From positions 1 to 37,233 of the forward strand of contig VBPC01000292.1 of the NCBI GenBank assembly GCA_005887895.1: a DNA stretch of 37,233 nt. The letters are read 5' to 3'. Position numbers and translations under genes: made by a program. Under the pieces are notes generated by a model. It did no database searches. It was not told the DNA's origin and saw only the letters and a program-made list of their open reading frames with translations. Below are positions 19,302-27,946 of the stretch, one piece after another (position 1 is the stretch's first letter; every line of letters starts with the position of its first letter). The stretch comes from Candidatus Rokuibacteriota bacterium. Its GTDB lineage: Bacteria > Methylomirabilota > Methylomirabilia > Rokubacteriales > CSP1-6.

Positions 19302-20590
19302 GCCAGTCCCGCCCGCCGGAAGATCGTGTCGACGTGGCGCACGTACCAGGCCGGATCGAAGCAGGCCTTCAGGTCGGCCGGCGGCAGGCGCTCGGTCACC
19401 GCGGGGTCGGCCGCCAGCAGGTCGAGGAGCGGCCGCCGCTCCTTCCAGGCGCGCATGGCGTGACCCTGCACGAGCTCGTAGGCCACCTGGCGGGCCAGCC
19501 CGGACTCGGTCAGCTTGAGCAGCACGCGCTGCGAATAGATGTTGCCGTGGCTCGCCTCGAGGTTCTCGGCCATCCGGGCGGGGTCGACGTCGAGACGCTC
19601 GACGATGAAGGCGGCCAGGTCGAGCATGTAGTCGAGCAGGATCGTCGAGTCGGGCAGGATCACGCGCTCCACCGACGAGTGGCTGATGTCGCGCTCGTGC
19701 CACAGCGCGACGTTCTCGGCGGCGGCGAGGGCGTTGGTGCGCAGCAGGCGCGCCAGCCCGCAGATCCGCTCGGAGAGCTCCGGGTTGCGCTTGTGCGGCA
19801 TCGCGCTGGAGCCCTTCTGGCCCTCGCCGAACGGCTCCTGCGCCTCCAGCACCTCGGTGCGCTGCAGGCTACGCACCTCGAGAGCGATCTTCTCCAGCGA
19901 CGCTCCCGCGATGGCCAGCGCCGCGCAGAACTCGGCGTGGCGGTCGCGCTGGACGACCTGGGTCGACACCGGCTCCACGCCGAGGCCGAGGTCGCGGCAC
20001 ACCTCGTCCTCGAGCTCCGGCTCGACGTGGGCGAAGTTGCCAACCGCTCCCGACAGCTTGCCGACGGCGATCGCCTCGCGTGCCCGGCGCAGCCGCTCGA
20101 CGTTGCGTCCGGCCTCGACGTACCAGACGGCGACCTTGAGACCGAACGTGGTGGGCTCGGCGTGCACCCCATGGGTGCGGGCGATGGTCAGCGTGTCGCG
20201 GTAGCGCAACGCGAGCGTGCGGAGCGCCTGGCGCAGCCGCTCCTGGCCGGCCAGCAGCAGGTCGGCGGCGTCGCGGAGCTGGAGCGCGGTGGCGGTGTCC
20301 CACACGTCGCTGGTGGTGAGGCCGAGGTGGACGAAGCGGGAGTCGGCGCCGAGCTGCTCCTCGAGGCTCGTGAGCAGCGCGATCATCTCGTGCTTCACGC
20401 GGCGCTGGACGTCGAGGATGCGCTCGATGTCGACCCGCGTGGCCCGGATGCGGGTCATGGCCTCGGCGGGGATGCGGCCGCGGCGGGCGTAGGCCTCGCA
20501 CACCGCCACTTCCACCCGCAGCCACGCCTGGTACTTCGCCGCCTCGCTCCAAATACGCCCCATGGCGGCCCGGGTGTACCGCTCGATCAC
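19298..20590 (-). CDS. purB: Adenylosuccinate lyase
   Basis: Cleaves SAICAR to AICAR and adenylosuccinate to AMP. 430 residues from GTG 20590, which follows a GGTGAGGG ribosome site. Motifs are IARTHGVHAEPTTFG and the fumarase-superfamily signature GSSAMPHKRNPELSE with the mobile catalytic Ser loop. TSDVWDTA is the typical substrate-binding segment. It is the first gene of the purine block, 45 nt after the M16 peptidase stop; I see no strong terminator or promoter in that gap, so read-through from the pnp unit is possible. Confidence 0.96.
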   Translation of the reverse strand: MIERYTRAAMGRIWSEAAKYQAWLRVEVAVCEAYARRGRIPAEAMTRIRATRVDIERILDVQRRVKHEMIALLTSLEEQLGADSRFVHLGLTTSDVWDTATALQLRDAADLLLAGQERLRQALRTLALRYRDTLTIARTHGVHAEPTTFGLKVAVWYVEAGRNVERLRRAREAIAVGKLSGAVGNFAHVEPELEDEVCRDLGLGVEPVSTQVVQRDRHAEFCAALAIAGASLEKIALEVRSLQRTEVLEAQEPFGEGQKGSSAMPHKRNPELSERICGLARLLRTNALAAAENVALWHERDISHSSVERVILPDSTILLDYMLDLAAFIVERLDVDPARMAENLEASHGNIYSQRVLLKLTESGLARQVAYELVQGHAMRAWKERRPLLDLLAADPAVTERLPPADLKACFDPAWYVRHVDTIFRRAGLA

Positions 20591-20635
20591 GCCCTCACCT
20601 TAAACGAAAACAGCGGGGAGCGAAAGAGGCGACGG

Positions 20636-21802
20636 CTAGTTGCGGAGCTCGGCGGGGAGGTTTCTGCGGTCCAGCGGGCCGAGGGTCGTCAGCGCGAGGC
20701 GGTCCTCGTCGATCACCTCGGTGATGAGGGCCTGCACCTCCTCGTGCTTGACGCCGTCGATCGAGGCCAGCATGGCGTCGATCGTGAGGAACGAGCCCAG
20801 GTGCATCTCGTGCTTGGCCAGCCGGTTCATGCGGCTCGACGTGGACTCCAGGGAGAGCATCAGACTGCCCTTGAGGTGATCCTTGGCCCGCTTCAGCTCC
20901 TCGGCGGTCACGCCGGTCTTCTTGAGGTCGCGCAGCTCCTTGAGGATCGACTTCAGCACCTTGGAGAAGTTCTGGGCGTCGGTGGCCGCGTAGACGTAGG
21001 CGATGCCGGTGTCGGCGAAGGCCTGCGCCCCCGAGTGGATCGAATAGACCAGGCCCTGGCGCTCCCGGACCTCCTGGAACAGCCGCGACGACATGCTGCC
21101 GCCGATCACGTCATTGAGCAGGAACATCGCGTAGCGCTCGGGGGCGGCGTGCGGCAGGCCCGGAAAGCCCATCACCAGGTGCACCTGCTCGAGCGCCTTG
21201 TGCACGATGTTGACGCCGGGCGCCAGCCGCGGCGCCCCCGCCACCCGCGGGTGCGCGCCGTGCTCGAAGCCGTTGAACCCGCGCCCGAACAGATCGACGA
21301 CCTGCTCGTGGGTGACGTTGCCGGCCACCGCGATGATGATCTGCGGCGGCACGTACTCCTCGCCGAAGTGGGCGGCGATGGCCTCGCGCGGGTAGGCCGT
21401 CACCAGGTCGCGGGTGCCGAGGATCGGGCGGCCCAGCGGATGGTCGCCCCACACCTGGGCCGCGAACAGATCGTGGATGACGTCGTCCGGGGTGTCCTCC
21501 ACCATCCGGATCTCCTGCAGCACCACCGACTTCTCGCGCTCCAGCTCCTCGGCGTCGAACAGCGGGTGGAGCAGGATGTCGGTCAGGTCCATCGTCCGGG
21601 CGATGGCCTCGGCGGTGCGGGTGGCGGTGCCCTTGAACACCAGGTGCTCGATCAGGTGAGAGACGCCGCCCCGCGCCTCCGGCTCGTGGCGCGAGCCCGT
21701 TTCGACCCAGACTCCGACGGCGACCGACCGAACGTGCGGCATCCGCTCCGTCAGGATGCGGATGCCGTTCGGCAGGACGCTCTTGCGGTAGCCTTCAGTC
21801 AC
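20636..21802 (-). CDS. M16 (YmxG/MlpA-like) zinc peptidase with internal deletion
   Basis: Pitrilysin/processing-peptidase family, usually ~410-420 residues; here 388. The N-terminal part has LPNGIRIL and the inverted zinc motif HLIEH. The usual third ligand, Glu in VVLEEI-type sequence, is VVLQEI here. Normally it is about 76 residues after the second His; here it is 44, because IARTMD runs straight into LTDILLHPLFD. The lost ~32 residues include the GGxxNAFTSKE-type segment of the fold. The frame is preserved. The rest (GGSMSSRLFQEVRERQGL, GSLMLSLEST) is intact. Position after pnp matches the Bacillus pnp-mlpA order. GTG 21802 overlaps pnp by 8 nt. Activity is doubtful; the deletion needs read support. 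Confidence 0.85.
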   Translation of the reverse strand: MTEGYRKSVLPNGIRILTERMPHVRSVAVGVWVETGSRHEPEARGGVSHLIEHLVFKGTATRTAEAIARTMDLTDILLHPLFDAEELEREKSVVLQEIRMVEDTPDDVIHDLFAAQVWGDHPLGRPILGTRDLVTAYPREAIAAHFGEEYVPPQIIIAVAGNVTHEQVVDLFGRGFNGFEHGAHPRVAGAPRLAPGVNIVHKALEQVHLVMGFPGLPHAAPERYAMFLLNDVIGGSMSSRLFQEVRERQGLVYSIHSGAQAFADTGIAYVYAATDAQNFSKVLKSILKELRDLKKTGVTAEELKRAKDHLKGSLMLSLESTSSRMNRLAKHEMHLGSFLTIDAMLASIDGVKHEEVQALITEVIDEDRLALTTLGPLDRRNLPAELRN

Positions 21803-23936
21803 GTGGCGGGTTCGCGGCCTGCGGGTTCTTCAGCCGTTCCTTGTCGGCGAGCGCGGGCTGATCGCGCAGCGCCATCTTCCGCGACAGACGCATCTTGCCG
21901 TTGTTGTCCACCTCGATGACCTTGACGAGCACCTCGTCGCCCTCGGTCAGGACGTCCTGGACCGAGCGGATGCGGCTCTCGGCGATCTGCGAGATGTGGA
22001 GCAACCCCTCCGTGTTGGGAATGACCTCCACGAAGGCGCCGAACTCGACGATCTTCTTCACCTTGCCCAGGTAGATGCGGTCCAGCTCCACCTCGCGGCA
22101 GATGTCCTGGATCATGCCGACCGCCTTCTGCACCGACGCGCTGTCCGGCGAGAAGACCGTCACCCGGCCGTCGTCCTCGATGTCGATCTTGGTGCCGGTC
22201 GCCTCCTGGATGCCGCGCACCACCTTGCCGCCGGGGCCGATGATCTCGCGGATCTTTTCCTGCCGGATCTTGATCGTGACGAAGCGCGGCGCGTACGGCG
22301 ACAGCTCCGTGCGCGGCTTCTCGATGACCTCGCGCATCTTGCCGAGCACCGTCAGACGCGCCTCGCGCGCCTGCCGGAGCGCGTCACGCATGATGTCGAC
22401 GGAGACGCCGGTGATCTTGATGTCCATCTGCAGCGCGGTCACGCCCTTCTCGCTGCCGGCCACCTTGAAGTCCATGTCCCCGTAGTGGTCCTCGGTGCCC
22501 ATGATGTCGGTGAGGATGCCGACCTTGTCGCCTTCCTTCACCAGGCCCATGGCGATGCCCGCCACGTGGCTCTTGAGCGGCACGGCGGCGTCCATCAGCG
22601 CCAGCGAGGCGCCGCACACGGTGGCCATCGACGACGAGCCGTTCGACTCCAGGATGTCGGACACCACGCGGACCGTGTAGGGAAACTCTTCCTTGGGGGG
22701 CATCACGGCCTCGACCGCCCGCTCGGCGAGCGCGCCGTGGCCGACGTCCCGCCGCGAGGGCGAGCCGAAGCGCCGGACCTCGCCGACCGAGAACGACGGG
22801 AAGTTGTAGTGGAGCATGAAGTGGCGATAGGACTCGCCCTCCAGCGCCTCGATCTTCTGCTCGTCGGCCTTGGTCCCCAGCGTGGTCGACACCAGCGCCT
22901 GCGTCTCACCGCGGGTGAACAGCGCGGAGCCGTGGGCGCGCGGCAGGTACGCCACCTCGATGGTGATCGGCCGGATCTCGTTGACCTTGCGGCCGTCGAC
23001 GCGGATGCCGCGCTCGACGATCATCTTGCGGACCTCGGCGCTCTCGACCGCCTCGAACGCCTCGCGGACGAGGCCCTTCTTGCTGTCGTCCAGACCGAGG
23101 GCGGCCCACACCTCGTCGAACACGCGACCGACCGCCTCGGCCCGCGCGTGCTTTTCGTGCACCGCCAGCGCGCTGGCGAGCTTGGCGGCCGCCAGGCTCT
23201 GCACGCGGACCACCAGCGCGGGGTCACGGCCGGCCGCGGGATCGAAGGTCCAGCGGGGCTTGGCGGCCCTGGCCGCGAGCTCCTTCTGGATGCGCGCCAG
23301 CCGCTTGCACTGCTCGTGACCGAACGCGATCGCCTCCAGCATCTTGTCCTCGGAGACTTCCTTGGCGCCGGCCTCGACCATCAGCACGCCGTCCTCGGTG
23401 CCCGCCACCACCAGCTCGAGCTGCGAGGCCTCCTGCTGGACGGTGGTCGGATTGGCGACGAACTGGCCGTCGACCAGGCCGACCCGTACGGCGCCGACCG
23501 GACCCTCGAACGGGATACCCGAGAGACAGAGCGCGGCGGAGGCGCCGTTCATCGCCAGCACGTCGGGATCGTGCTCGGGATCGCCGGAGATGGCCAGGCA
23601 GACGACCTGCACCTCGTTGCGGAAGCCATCGGGGAAGAGCGGACGGATTGGCCGATCGATCAAGCGGCAGGTCAGGATCTCCTTCTTGACCGGGGCGCCC
23701 TCGCGCTTGAAGTAGCCGCCGGGAATGCGGCCGCCGGCGTACGCGCGCTCGCGGTACTCGACGGTGAGCGGAAAGAAGTCCTGGCCTTCCCTGGCGGTCT
23801 TGGCGGCGACGACGGTGGCGAGCACCATCGTGTCGCCGAAGCGGACGACCACGCTGCCGTCCGCCTGTCGGGCCACTTTCCCCGTCTCCAGAGAGAAGGG
23901 CTGGCCCTCGATGTCGACCTGTACCTTGTGAGTCAT
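21795..23936 (-). CDS. pnp: Polynucleotide phosphorylase
   Basis: Phosphorolytic 3'-5' exoribonuclease and RNA degradosome component. 713 residues, standard length. Two RNase PH-like domains: the first with FFPLTVEYRERAYAGGRIPGG, the second around KADEQKIEALEGESYRH and ALAERAVEAVMP. A KH domain (IGPGGKVVRGIQEATG, ~565-585) and a C-terminal S1 domain (YLGKVKKIVEFGAFVEV to the end) follow. ATG 23936. It follows rpsO by 151 nt, an arrangement conserved widely (rpsO-pnp). The gap contains an 8-bp GC hairpin that could be an RNase III or processing site. Confidence 0.97.
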   Translation of the reverse strand: MTHKVQVDIEGQPFSLETGKVARQADGSVVVRFGDTMVLATVVAAKTAREGQDFFPLTVEYRERAYAGGRIPGGYFKREGAPVKKEILTCRLIDRPIRPLFPDGFRNEVQVVCLAISGDPEHDPDVLAMNGASAALCLSGIPFEGPVGAVRVGLVDGQFVANPTTVQQEASQLELVVAGTEDGVLMVEAGAKEVSEDKMLEAIAFGHEQCKRLARIQKELAARAAKPRWTFDPAAGRDPALVVRVQSLAAAKLASALAVHEKHARAEAVGRVFDEVWAALGLDDSKKGLVREAFEAVESAEVRKMIVERGIRVDGRKVNEIRPITIEVAYLPRAHGSALFTRGETQALVSTTLGTKADEQKIEALEGESYRHFMLHYNFPSFSVGEVRRFGSPSRRDVGHGALAERAVEAVMPPKEEFPYTVRVVSDILESNGSSSMATVCGASLALMDAAVPLKSHVAGIAMGLVKEGDKVGILTDIMGTEDHYGDMDFKVAGSEKGVTALQMDIKITGVSVDIMRDALRQAREARLTVLGKMREVIEKPRTELSPYAPRFVTIKIRQEKIREIIGPGGKVVRGIQEATGTKIDIEDDGRVTVFSPDSASVQKAVGMIQDICREVELDRIYLGKVKKIVEFGAFVEVIPNTEGLLHISQIAESRIRSVQDVLTEGDEVLVKVIEVDNNGKMRLSRKMALRDQPALADKERLKNPQAANPPRD

Positions 23937-23997
23937 ACGAGCATTCGTCCTCGTTCGGCGGTCACCCGGCGAACACCTAGTGTGAGGGGCGCTGGCA

Positions 23998-24016
23998 CGC
24001 GCGCTCCCAGCGCGCG
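23998..24016 (-). promoter_or_regulatory. GC hairpin in the rpsO-pnp intergenic region
   Basis: A perfect 8-bp inverted repeat CGCGCGCT / AGCGCGCG with a 3-nt loop lies 61 nt before the pnp ATG and 71 nt after the rpsO stop. No T-tract follows on the minus strand, so it is unlikely to terminate transcription. In E. coli a structured leader between these genes controls pnp through RNase III and PNPase; the parallel is by position only. Confidence 0.4.
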
Positions 24017-24087
24017 CACCGCACCCGCAAAGGGCCCCCGGGGTCGTTGCGTCCGAGGACCGGTCTTGAACTGCCGCGGGCCCGCCG

Positions 24088-24357
24088 TCACCGGCGGATG
24101 CCCAGCTTGTCGATGAGCGCCCGATAGCGCTCGGCGTCCTTTTCCTTGAGGTACTCGAGGAGCCCCCGCCGCTTGCCGATCAGCATCAGCAGCCCTCGGC
24201 GGGAGTGATGGTCCTTCGCGTGCGCCTTGAAGTGCTCGGTCAGCCCGTTGATCCGCTCGGTCAAGAGCGCGATCTGGACCTCGGGAGACCCGGTGTCCCC
24301 GTCGTGCGTCCGGAACTGTTCGATGAGACCCTTCTTGCGATCGACGGCAAGCGGCAT
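24088..24357 (-). CDS. rpsO: 30S ribosomal protein S15
   Basis: 89 residues from ATG 24357, exactly the usual S15 length. S15 binds 16S rRNA early in small-subunit assembly. The sequence has [40 protein letters not shown] and YLKEKD, all family signatures. The frame is open upstream to 24453 but that part is the leader. Leader features are described separately: a promoter-like sequence, a 7-bp hairpin and a small hairpin over the ribosome site. S15 often represses its own translation through mRNA structure; whether this leader does so is unknown. Confidence 0.97.
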   Translation of the reverse strand: MPLAVDRKKGLIEQFRTHDGDTGSPEVQIALLTERINGLTEHFKAHAKDHHSRRGLLMLIGKRRGLLEYLKEKDAERYRALIDKLGIRR

Positions 24358-24359
24358 CG

Positions 24360-24373
24360 GGAGGACCTCCTCC
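24360..24373 (-). promoter_or_regulatory. Hairpin covering the rpsO ribosome site
   Basis: The transcript would contain GGAGG (24373-24369), loop AGGU and CCUCC (24364-24360), just before the rpsO ATG. The same G-rich stretch is the only ribosome-site candidate, so the stem could hide it. Suggestive of translational control; not proof. Confidence 0.35.
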
Positions 24374-24410
24374 AATCGCCCGGCCCAGAGACGCATCCCC
24401 GAGGCGGGTT

Positions 24411-24427
24411 CAAAACACCTTGTTTTG
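24411..24427 (-). promoter_or_regulatory. Inverted repeat in the rpsO leader
   Basis: CAAAACA (24411-24417) and TGTTTTG (24421-24427) form a perfect 7-bp inverted repeat with a 3-nt loop, A/T-rich in a GC-rich region. It would be at the 5' part of the rpsO leader if the promoter at 24444-24472 is used. It could be an operator or an RNA hairpin. Confidence 0.4.
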
Positions 24428-24443
24428 TCAACAGATAGGTGGC

Positions 24444-24472
24444 ATCGTACCACGGGGGTCGCCGGAAGTAAA
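24444..24472 (-). promoter_or_regulatory. Possible rpsO promoter
   Basis: Minus-strand TTTACT (24472-24467), 17-nt spacer, TACGAT (24449-24444). Each hexamer matches consensus at 4 of 6 positions. It sits immediately after the ribF stop, in the 117-nt gap before rpsO, which fits a separate rpsO-pnp promoter. Confidence 0.4.
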
Positions 24473-24474
24473 GT

Positions 24475-25395
24475 TCAGCCCCCGGCGGCCCGGGCGGCAG
24501 CGATGTCTCGGGCGATCTGGGCCCTGAGCTCGTCGACCGAGCCAAACCGCATCTCGTCGCGGAGACGGTCAAGGAAATCCAGCCTGACCGGGCGCCCGTA
24601 GAGGTCGCCTGTGAAATCGAGGAGATGGGCCTCCACGGCCAGGGTCCTCTCACCGAAGGTCGGCCGCACCCCGACGTTGACGACGCAGGGGTGCCGTCGG
24701 GCGTCGGCCTCGAGACGCCCGCGGTAGACGCCACGGGCGACCAGCAACGGACGGTCGGGCTCGATGTTGGCCGTGGGGAACCCCAGCGACCGCCCACGCC
24801 CCGCGCCGACGGTGACGCTGCCGGCGATCGCGTAGGGCCGGCCGAGAAACCGGGCGGCGGCGGCGGCGTCGCCCCGCTGCAGGGCGGTGCGGATCTCGCT
24901 CGACGAGACCGGTACGCCATCTACCAGGAGCGGCGGCACCTCGTGGGCCTGAAAGCCGAGACGCGCGGCCAGGCTCTCGAGGAGGCGGGCGTCGCCCCGG
25001 GCGCCGCGGCCGAAACGGTGATTGAAGCCCACCACGATGTCGCGCGCGCGCAGCCGGCCCAGCAGGATGTCCTTCACGAAGGCCTCGGGCTCGATCGCGG
25101 CGAGCTCGCGCGTGAACTCGAGGACGACGACGCCGTCGACGCCGGTTTCGGCAATCAGCGCGAGGCGGTCGTCGAGCGTCGTGATGATCGCCGGCGCCCG
25201 ACCCGGCTGGAGCACGTCGCCGGGGTGTCGATCGAAGGTACAGGCGAGCGCATCGATCCCGGCGGCGCGGGCGCGGGTCACTGCGGTGCCGAGGATCGCC
25301 CGGTGCCCGAGGTGGACGCCGTCGAAGACACCCAGGGCGATCGCGCTCGGCGCGGCGTCAGGCGGGAAGGACTCGAGTCCCCGGACGATCCGCAT
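24475..25395 (-). CDS. ribF: Bifunctional riboflavin kinase/FMN adenylyltransferase
   Basis: Makes FMN and FAD from riboflavin. 306 residues. The N-terminal adenylyltransferase domain has ALGVFDGVHLGHRAIL (HxGH nucleotidyltransferase motif) and VVGFNHRFGRGARGD; the C-terminal kinase domain has GRGRSLGFPTANIEP and GVRPTFGERTLAVEAHLLDF. Full length. ATG 25395 lies 38 nt inside the truB frame. The truB-ribF-rpsO-pnp order is common in bacteria. Its FAD could serve the ndh-like protein but that is only general. Confidence 0.96.
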   Translation of the reverse strand: MRIVRGLESFPPDAAPSAIALGVFDGVHLGHRAILGTAVTRARAAGIDALACTFDRHPGDVLQPGRAPAIITTLDDRLALIAETGVDGVVVLEFTRELAAIEPEAFVKDILLGRLRARDIVVGFNHRFGRGARGDARLLESLAARLGFQAHEVPPLLVDGVPVSSSEIRTALQRGDAAAAARFLGRPYAIAGSVTVGAGRGRSLGFPTANIEPDRPLLVARGVYRGRLEADARRHPCVVNVGVRPTFGERTLAVEAHLLDFTGDLYGRPVRLDFLDRLRDEMRFGSVDELRAQIARDIAAARAAGG

Positions 25396-26272
25396 GAAGC
25401 ATCCGCACCGGCCGCGTGCGCTGCCCGTCGATCACCTCGCCGACCCCGAGCAGCCGGCCGTCGGCATCGTGCACGCGCACGAGCGTGCCCGGCCCGACGG
25501 GCGGGGTACCGGCGACGGGCTGGCCGTGGGCGAACTGGGCGGCGGCCCGGGCATCGAGGCGGACCAGCGGCCAGCCGGCCAGCGCCACCTCGGCCGGCCG
25601 CACCCGCGCCCACAGCGCAGCGGTGGGCTCCTCGGCCAGCACCGCCCACGACACCGCGTCGGCGAGCGCGAACGGACCCACCCGCGTGCGCGTCAGGCGC
25701 GCGATCGCGGCGCCGCAGCCCAGCGCCGCGCCGATGTCGACGGCGAGCGTCCGCACGTAGGTGCCCTTGCCGCACACCACGCGGATCCCGGCCGTGCCGC
25801 TGCCGACGTCCTCGACCTCGATCGCGTGAACGACGACCTCGCGTGGGTCGCGGGGGACCTCGACGCCTTCGCGGGCAAGCTCGTAGAGCCGGCGGCCCCC
25901 GTGGTGCACGGCCGAGTACATCGGCGGCACCTGCTTGATGCGTCCGACGAACGGACGACAGGCTTCCTGCACCTGCTCCCGGCTGAGCACCGGCACCGTC
26001 GCCGTCGCCTGCACGCGGCCGCTGAGGTCACCGGTGTCGGTGGTGACGCCCAGGCGCAGCTCGGCGACGTATTCCTTGTCCTGGTCCGCGAGGTACGGCA
26101 TGAGCTTCGTCGCCTCGCCGAGCAGCATCGGCAGCACGCCGGTGGCGTCGGGATCGAGCGTGCCGGCATGGCCGACGCGCTCGAGGCCGAGCCGGCGACG
26201 CACCAGCGAGACCGCGTCGAACGAGGTCACGCCCGCCGTCTTGTCCAGCACGAGGATCCCGGCGTCGGTCAT
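25358..26272 (-). CDS. truB: tRNA pseudouridine-55 synthase
   Basis: Forms pseudouridine at T-loop position 55 in tRNA. 304 residues. DKTAGVTSFDAV begins the fold; the catalytic Asp lies in VGHAGTLDPDATGVL (~residue 41). KEYVAELRLGVTTDTGD and CGKGTYVRTLA are further TruB motifs. A C-terminal PUA-like domain follows (~235-300). ATG 26272 overlaps the DHH gene stop (ATGA). Its 3' end overlaps ribF by 38 nt. Confidence 0.96.
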   Translation of the reverse strand: MTDAGILVLDKTAGVTSFDAVSLVRRRLGLERVGHAGTLDPDATGVLPMLLGEATKLMPYLADQDKEYVAELRLGVTTDTGDLSGRVQATATVPVLSREQVQEACRPFVGRIKQVPPMYSAVHHGGRRLYELAREGVEVPRDPREVVVHAIEVEDVGSGTAGIRVVCGKGTYVRTLAVDIGAALGCGAAIARLTRTRVGPFALADAVSWAVLAEEPTAALWARVRPAEVALAGWPLVRLDARAAAQFAHGQPVAGTPPVGPGTLVRVHDADGRLLGVGEVIDGQRTRPVRMLHADRPGTRVLPA

Positions 26273-27291
26273 CGGCGAAGCGACTCGCGCACGGCGGTCA
26301 GGACCTCGCGAGTGACCGCGTCCAGCGAGCCGGCGACCGTGAAGCCGGCGGCGTTGGGGTGCCCGCCGCCGCCGAAGCGCGCGGCGATCCGCTGGACGTC
26401 GACGTCGCCCTTGCCGCGCAGGCTCACCTTCACCTGGGTGCCGCGCTCACGGAGGAGACAGGCGACGCGCACCGACTCGATCGAGCGCGGATAGTTCACC
26501 AGCTCTTCCGCCTCGATGAACGTCTCCGGCACGGCGCCGGCCGGCAGGGCCAGCCACGCCACGCGGCCGTCGTCGCTCACCTGGATGCGCGCCAGCGTCT
26601 CGCCCAGGAGCTTCAGCGCGTCCGTCGGCCGCCGCTCGTAGAGCGCGGAGGCGACCGCGGCCGGGTCGGCGCCGGCCGCGACGAGGTCGGCCGCGATGCG
26701 GAAGGTCAGCGGCGTGACGTTCGAGTAGCGGAACGAGCCGGTGTCGGTGTGGACGGCGGTGAAGAGGTTGGTCGCGATCGACGGCGTGAGGGGCACGCCG
26801 AGGTCGACGAGCAGGCGGTAAACCATCTCGCCGGTGGCGGCCGCCGACGTGTCGATCCAGTTGACGTGGCCATAGCGCCGGTTGTCCGGATGGTGGTCGA
26901 TGTTGACGACCACCGGCGTCGCCGCGCGCGCCTCGTCGACGAGCCCCTCGGTTCGCGCAGGATTCGGGCAATCGGTCAGCACGGCGACGTCGAACGGACC
27001 GTCCACTGATTTGAGGATCTGGTAGCGCTCGACGCCCGGCAGGAAGCCGAGCGCGGACGGCGCCGGGTGCGGGCCGCCGTACACGACGGACCAGCCCCGC
27101 GACTCGAGCGCCAGCCCCAGCGCCAGCAACGTACCGAGCACGTCGGCGTCGGGATGCACGTGCCCCAGCATCAACGCGCGCCCGCGCTGGCGCCGGAACG
27201 GCGCCTGGACGTCGGCGGGAGCGGGAGGCGCCAGCCCGACCCGCGCCGCCGCTGGCCTGCCCGAGGGCGTGGCGTCGTCCGCCGCGCTCAT
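26269..27291 (-). CDS. DHH-family phosphoesterase, NrnA-like
   Basis: Probably a nanoRNase/pAp phosphatase degrading short oligoribonucleotides or 3',5'-pAp. 340 residues; the DHH domain motifs are GHVHPDADVLGT (~42-53), an Asp in LTDCPNP, the DHH in VNIDHHPDN and VHTDTGSFRYS. The DHHA1 domain ends with the RNA-binding GGGGHPNAAGF. It starts with a ~35-residue polar tail before the domain. ATG 27291 overlaps rbfA stop and its stop overlaps truB. The rbfA-nrnA-truB order is common. Specificity within NrnA/c-di-NMP phosphodiesterases is inferred from context. Confidence 0.9.
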   Translation of the reverse strand: MSAADDATPSGRPAAARVGLAPPAPADVQAPFRRQRGRALMLGHVHPDADVLGTLLALGLALESRGWSVVYGGPHPAPSALGFLPGVERYQILKSVDGPFDVAVLTDCPNPARTEGLVDEARAATPVVVNIDHHPDNRRYGHVNWIDTSAAATGEMVYRLLVDLGVPLTPSIATNLFTAVHTDTGSFRYSNVTPLTFRIAADLVAAGADPAAVASALYERRPTDALKLLGETLARIQVSDDGRVAWLALPAGAVPETFIEAEELVNYPRSIESVRVACLLRERGTQVKVSLRGKGDVDVQRIAARFGGGGHPNAAGFTVAGSLDAVTREVLTAVRESLRR

Positions 27292-27632
27292 TCGCCCTGC
27301 ACCTGCTTGAGGATCGACTGGATGCGGGCGGCGTGCTCCATCGACCGGTCGGCGCGGAAGTCGATCTCGGGCGTGACCCGCAGCTCGAGGTGCTGGCGCA
27401 GCCAGTTGCGCACGAAGCCGCGCGCGTGCTCGAGCGCGGTGAGGGAGGCCGTCCATTGGCGCTCGTCGCCGAGCACGGAGACGAAGACCTTGGCGGTGCG
27501 GAGGTCCTTGGAGGTGTCGACGTCGGTGACCGTCACGAAGCCGAGGCGCGGGTCCTTCAACTCGCGCTGCAGCAGCGTGGAGATCTCCTCCTTGATCAGC
27601 TGGTTGACCCGGTCGAGCCGCTTCCCCTGCAT
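27288..27632 (-). CDS. rbfA: Ribosome-binding factor A
   Basis: 30S maturation factor. 114 residues: RLDRVNQLIKEEISTLLQRE is the first helix, then DPRLGFVTVTDVDTSKDL and LRVTPEIDFRADRS, the family signature. ATG 27632 shares one base with the ylxP stop (TGATG), so reinitiation is likely. Confidence 0.95.
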   Translation of the reverse strand: MQGKRLDRVNQLIKEEISTLLQRELKDPRLGFVTVTDVDTSKDLRTAKVFVSVLGDERQWTASLTALEHARGFVRNWLRQHLELRVTPEIDFRADRSMEHAARIQSILKQVQGE

Positions 27633-27922
27633 CACAGAATCTCCACGGACGTGTCGAGGACGCGGCCCTCGACGTGGTCCTCGATGAAGTCCATCGCCTT
27701 GGACACGACCTCGTTGGCGTGGCGGGCGTCGCCGGACACGTAGGCCACCGCGAGGGTGGCCCGCTGCCAGGAGTCCTGATGGTCCACCTCGGCCACCGAG
27801 CACTCGAAGCGGGCGCGCACGCGCTCCTTCAGGCCCTTGAGGACGTGTCGCTTGCCCTTGAGCGAGTCGACGTCGGGCAGGTGCAGCTCGACCATCCCCA
27901 GGGCAACGCGCGCGGTCGACAC
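27632..27922 (-). CDS. ylxP: YlxP/DUF503 family protein
   Basis: 96-residue protein of the DUF503 family found between infB and rbfA in many bacteria. Conserved segments are LHLPDVDSLKGKRHVLKGL, ECSVAEVDHQDSWQRATLA and the C-terminal FIEDHVEGRVLDTSVEIL. Role unsettled; thought to be ribosome-linked by context. Starts at GTG 27922, 24 nt after infB. Confidence 0.92.
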   Translation of the reverse strand: MSTARVALGMVELHLPDVDSLKGKRHVLKGLKERVRARFECSVAEVDHQDSWQRATLAVAYVSGDARHANEVVSKAMDFIEDHVEGRVLDTSVEIL

Positions 27923-27946
27923 GATGGTCTCCGCCGCTCGTCGCGC

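Noticed and set aside
20591..20635. Purine riboswitch or promoter ahead of purB
   Set aside because: The 45-nt gap is too short for a purine riboswitch aptamer plus expression platform, and the best hexamers (TTTCGC, TTTAAG) are poorly spaced.
24426..24431. Perfect TTGACA upstream of rpsO as a -35 box
   Set aside because: No -10-like hexamer lies 16-18 nt downstream; the position holds CCCGCC. The promoter at 24444-24472 fits better.
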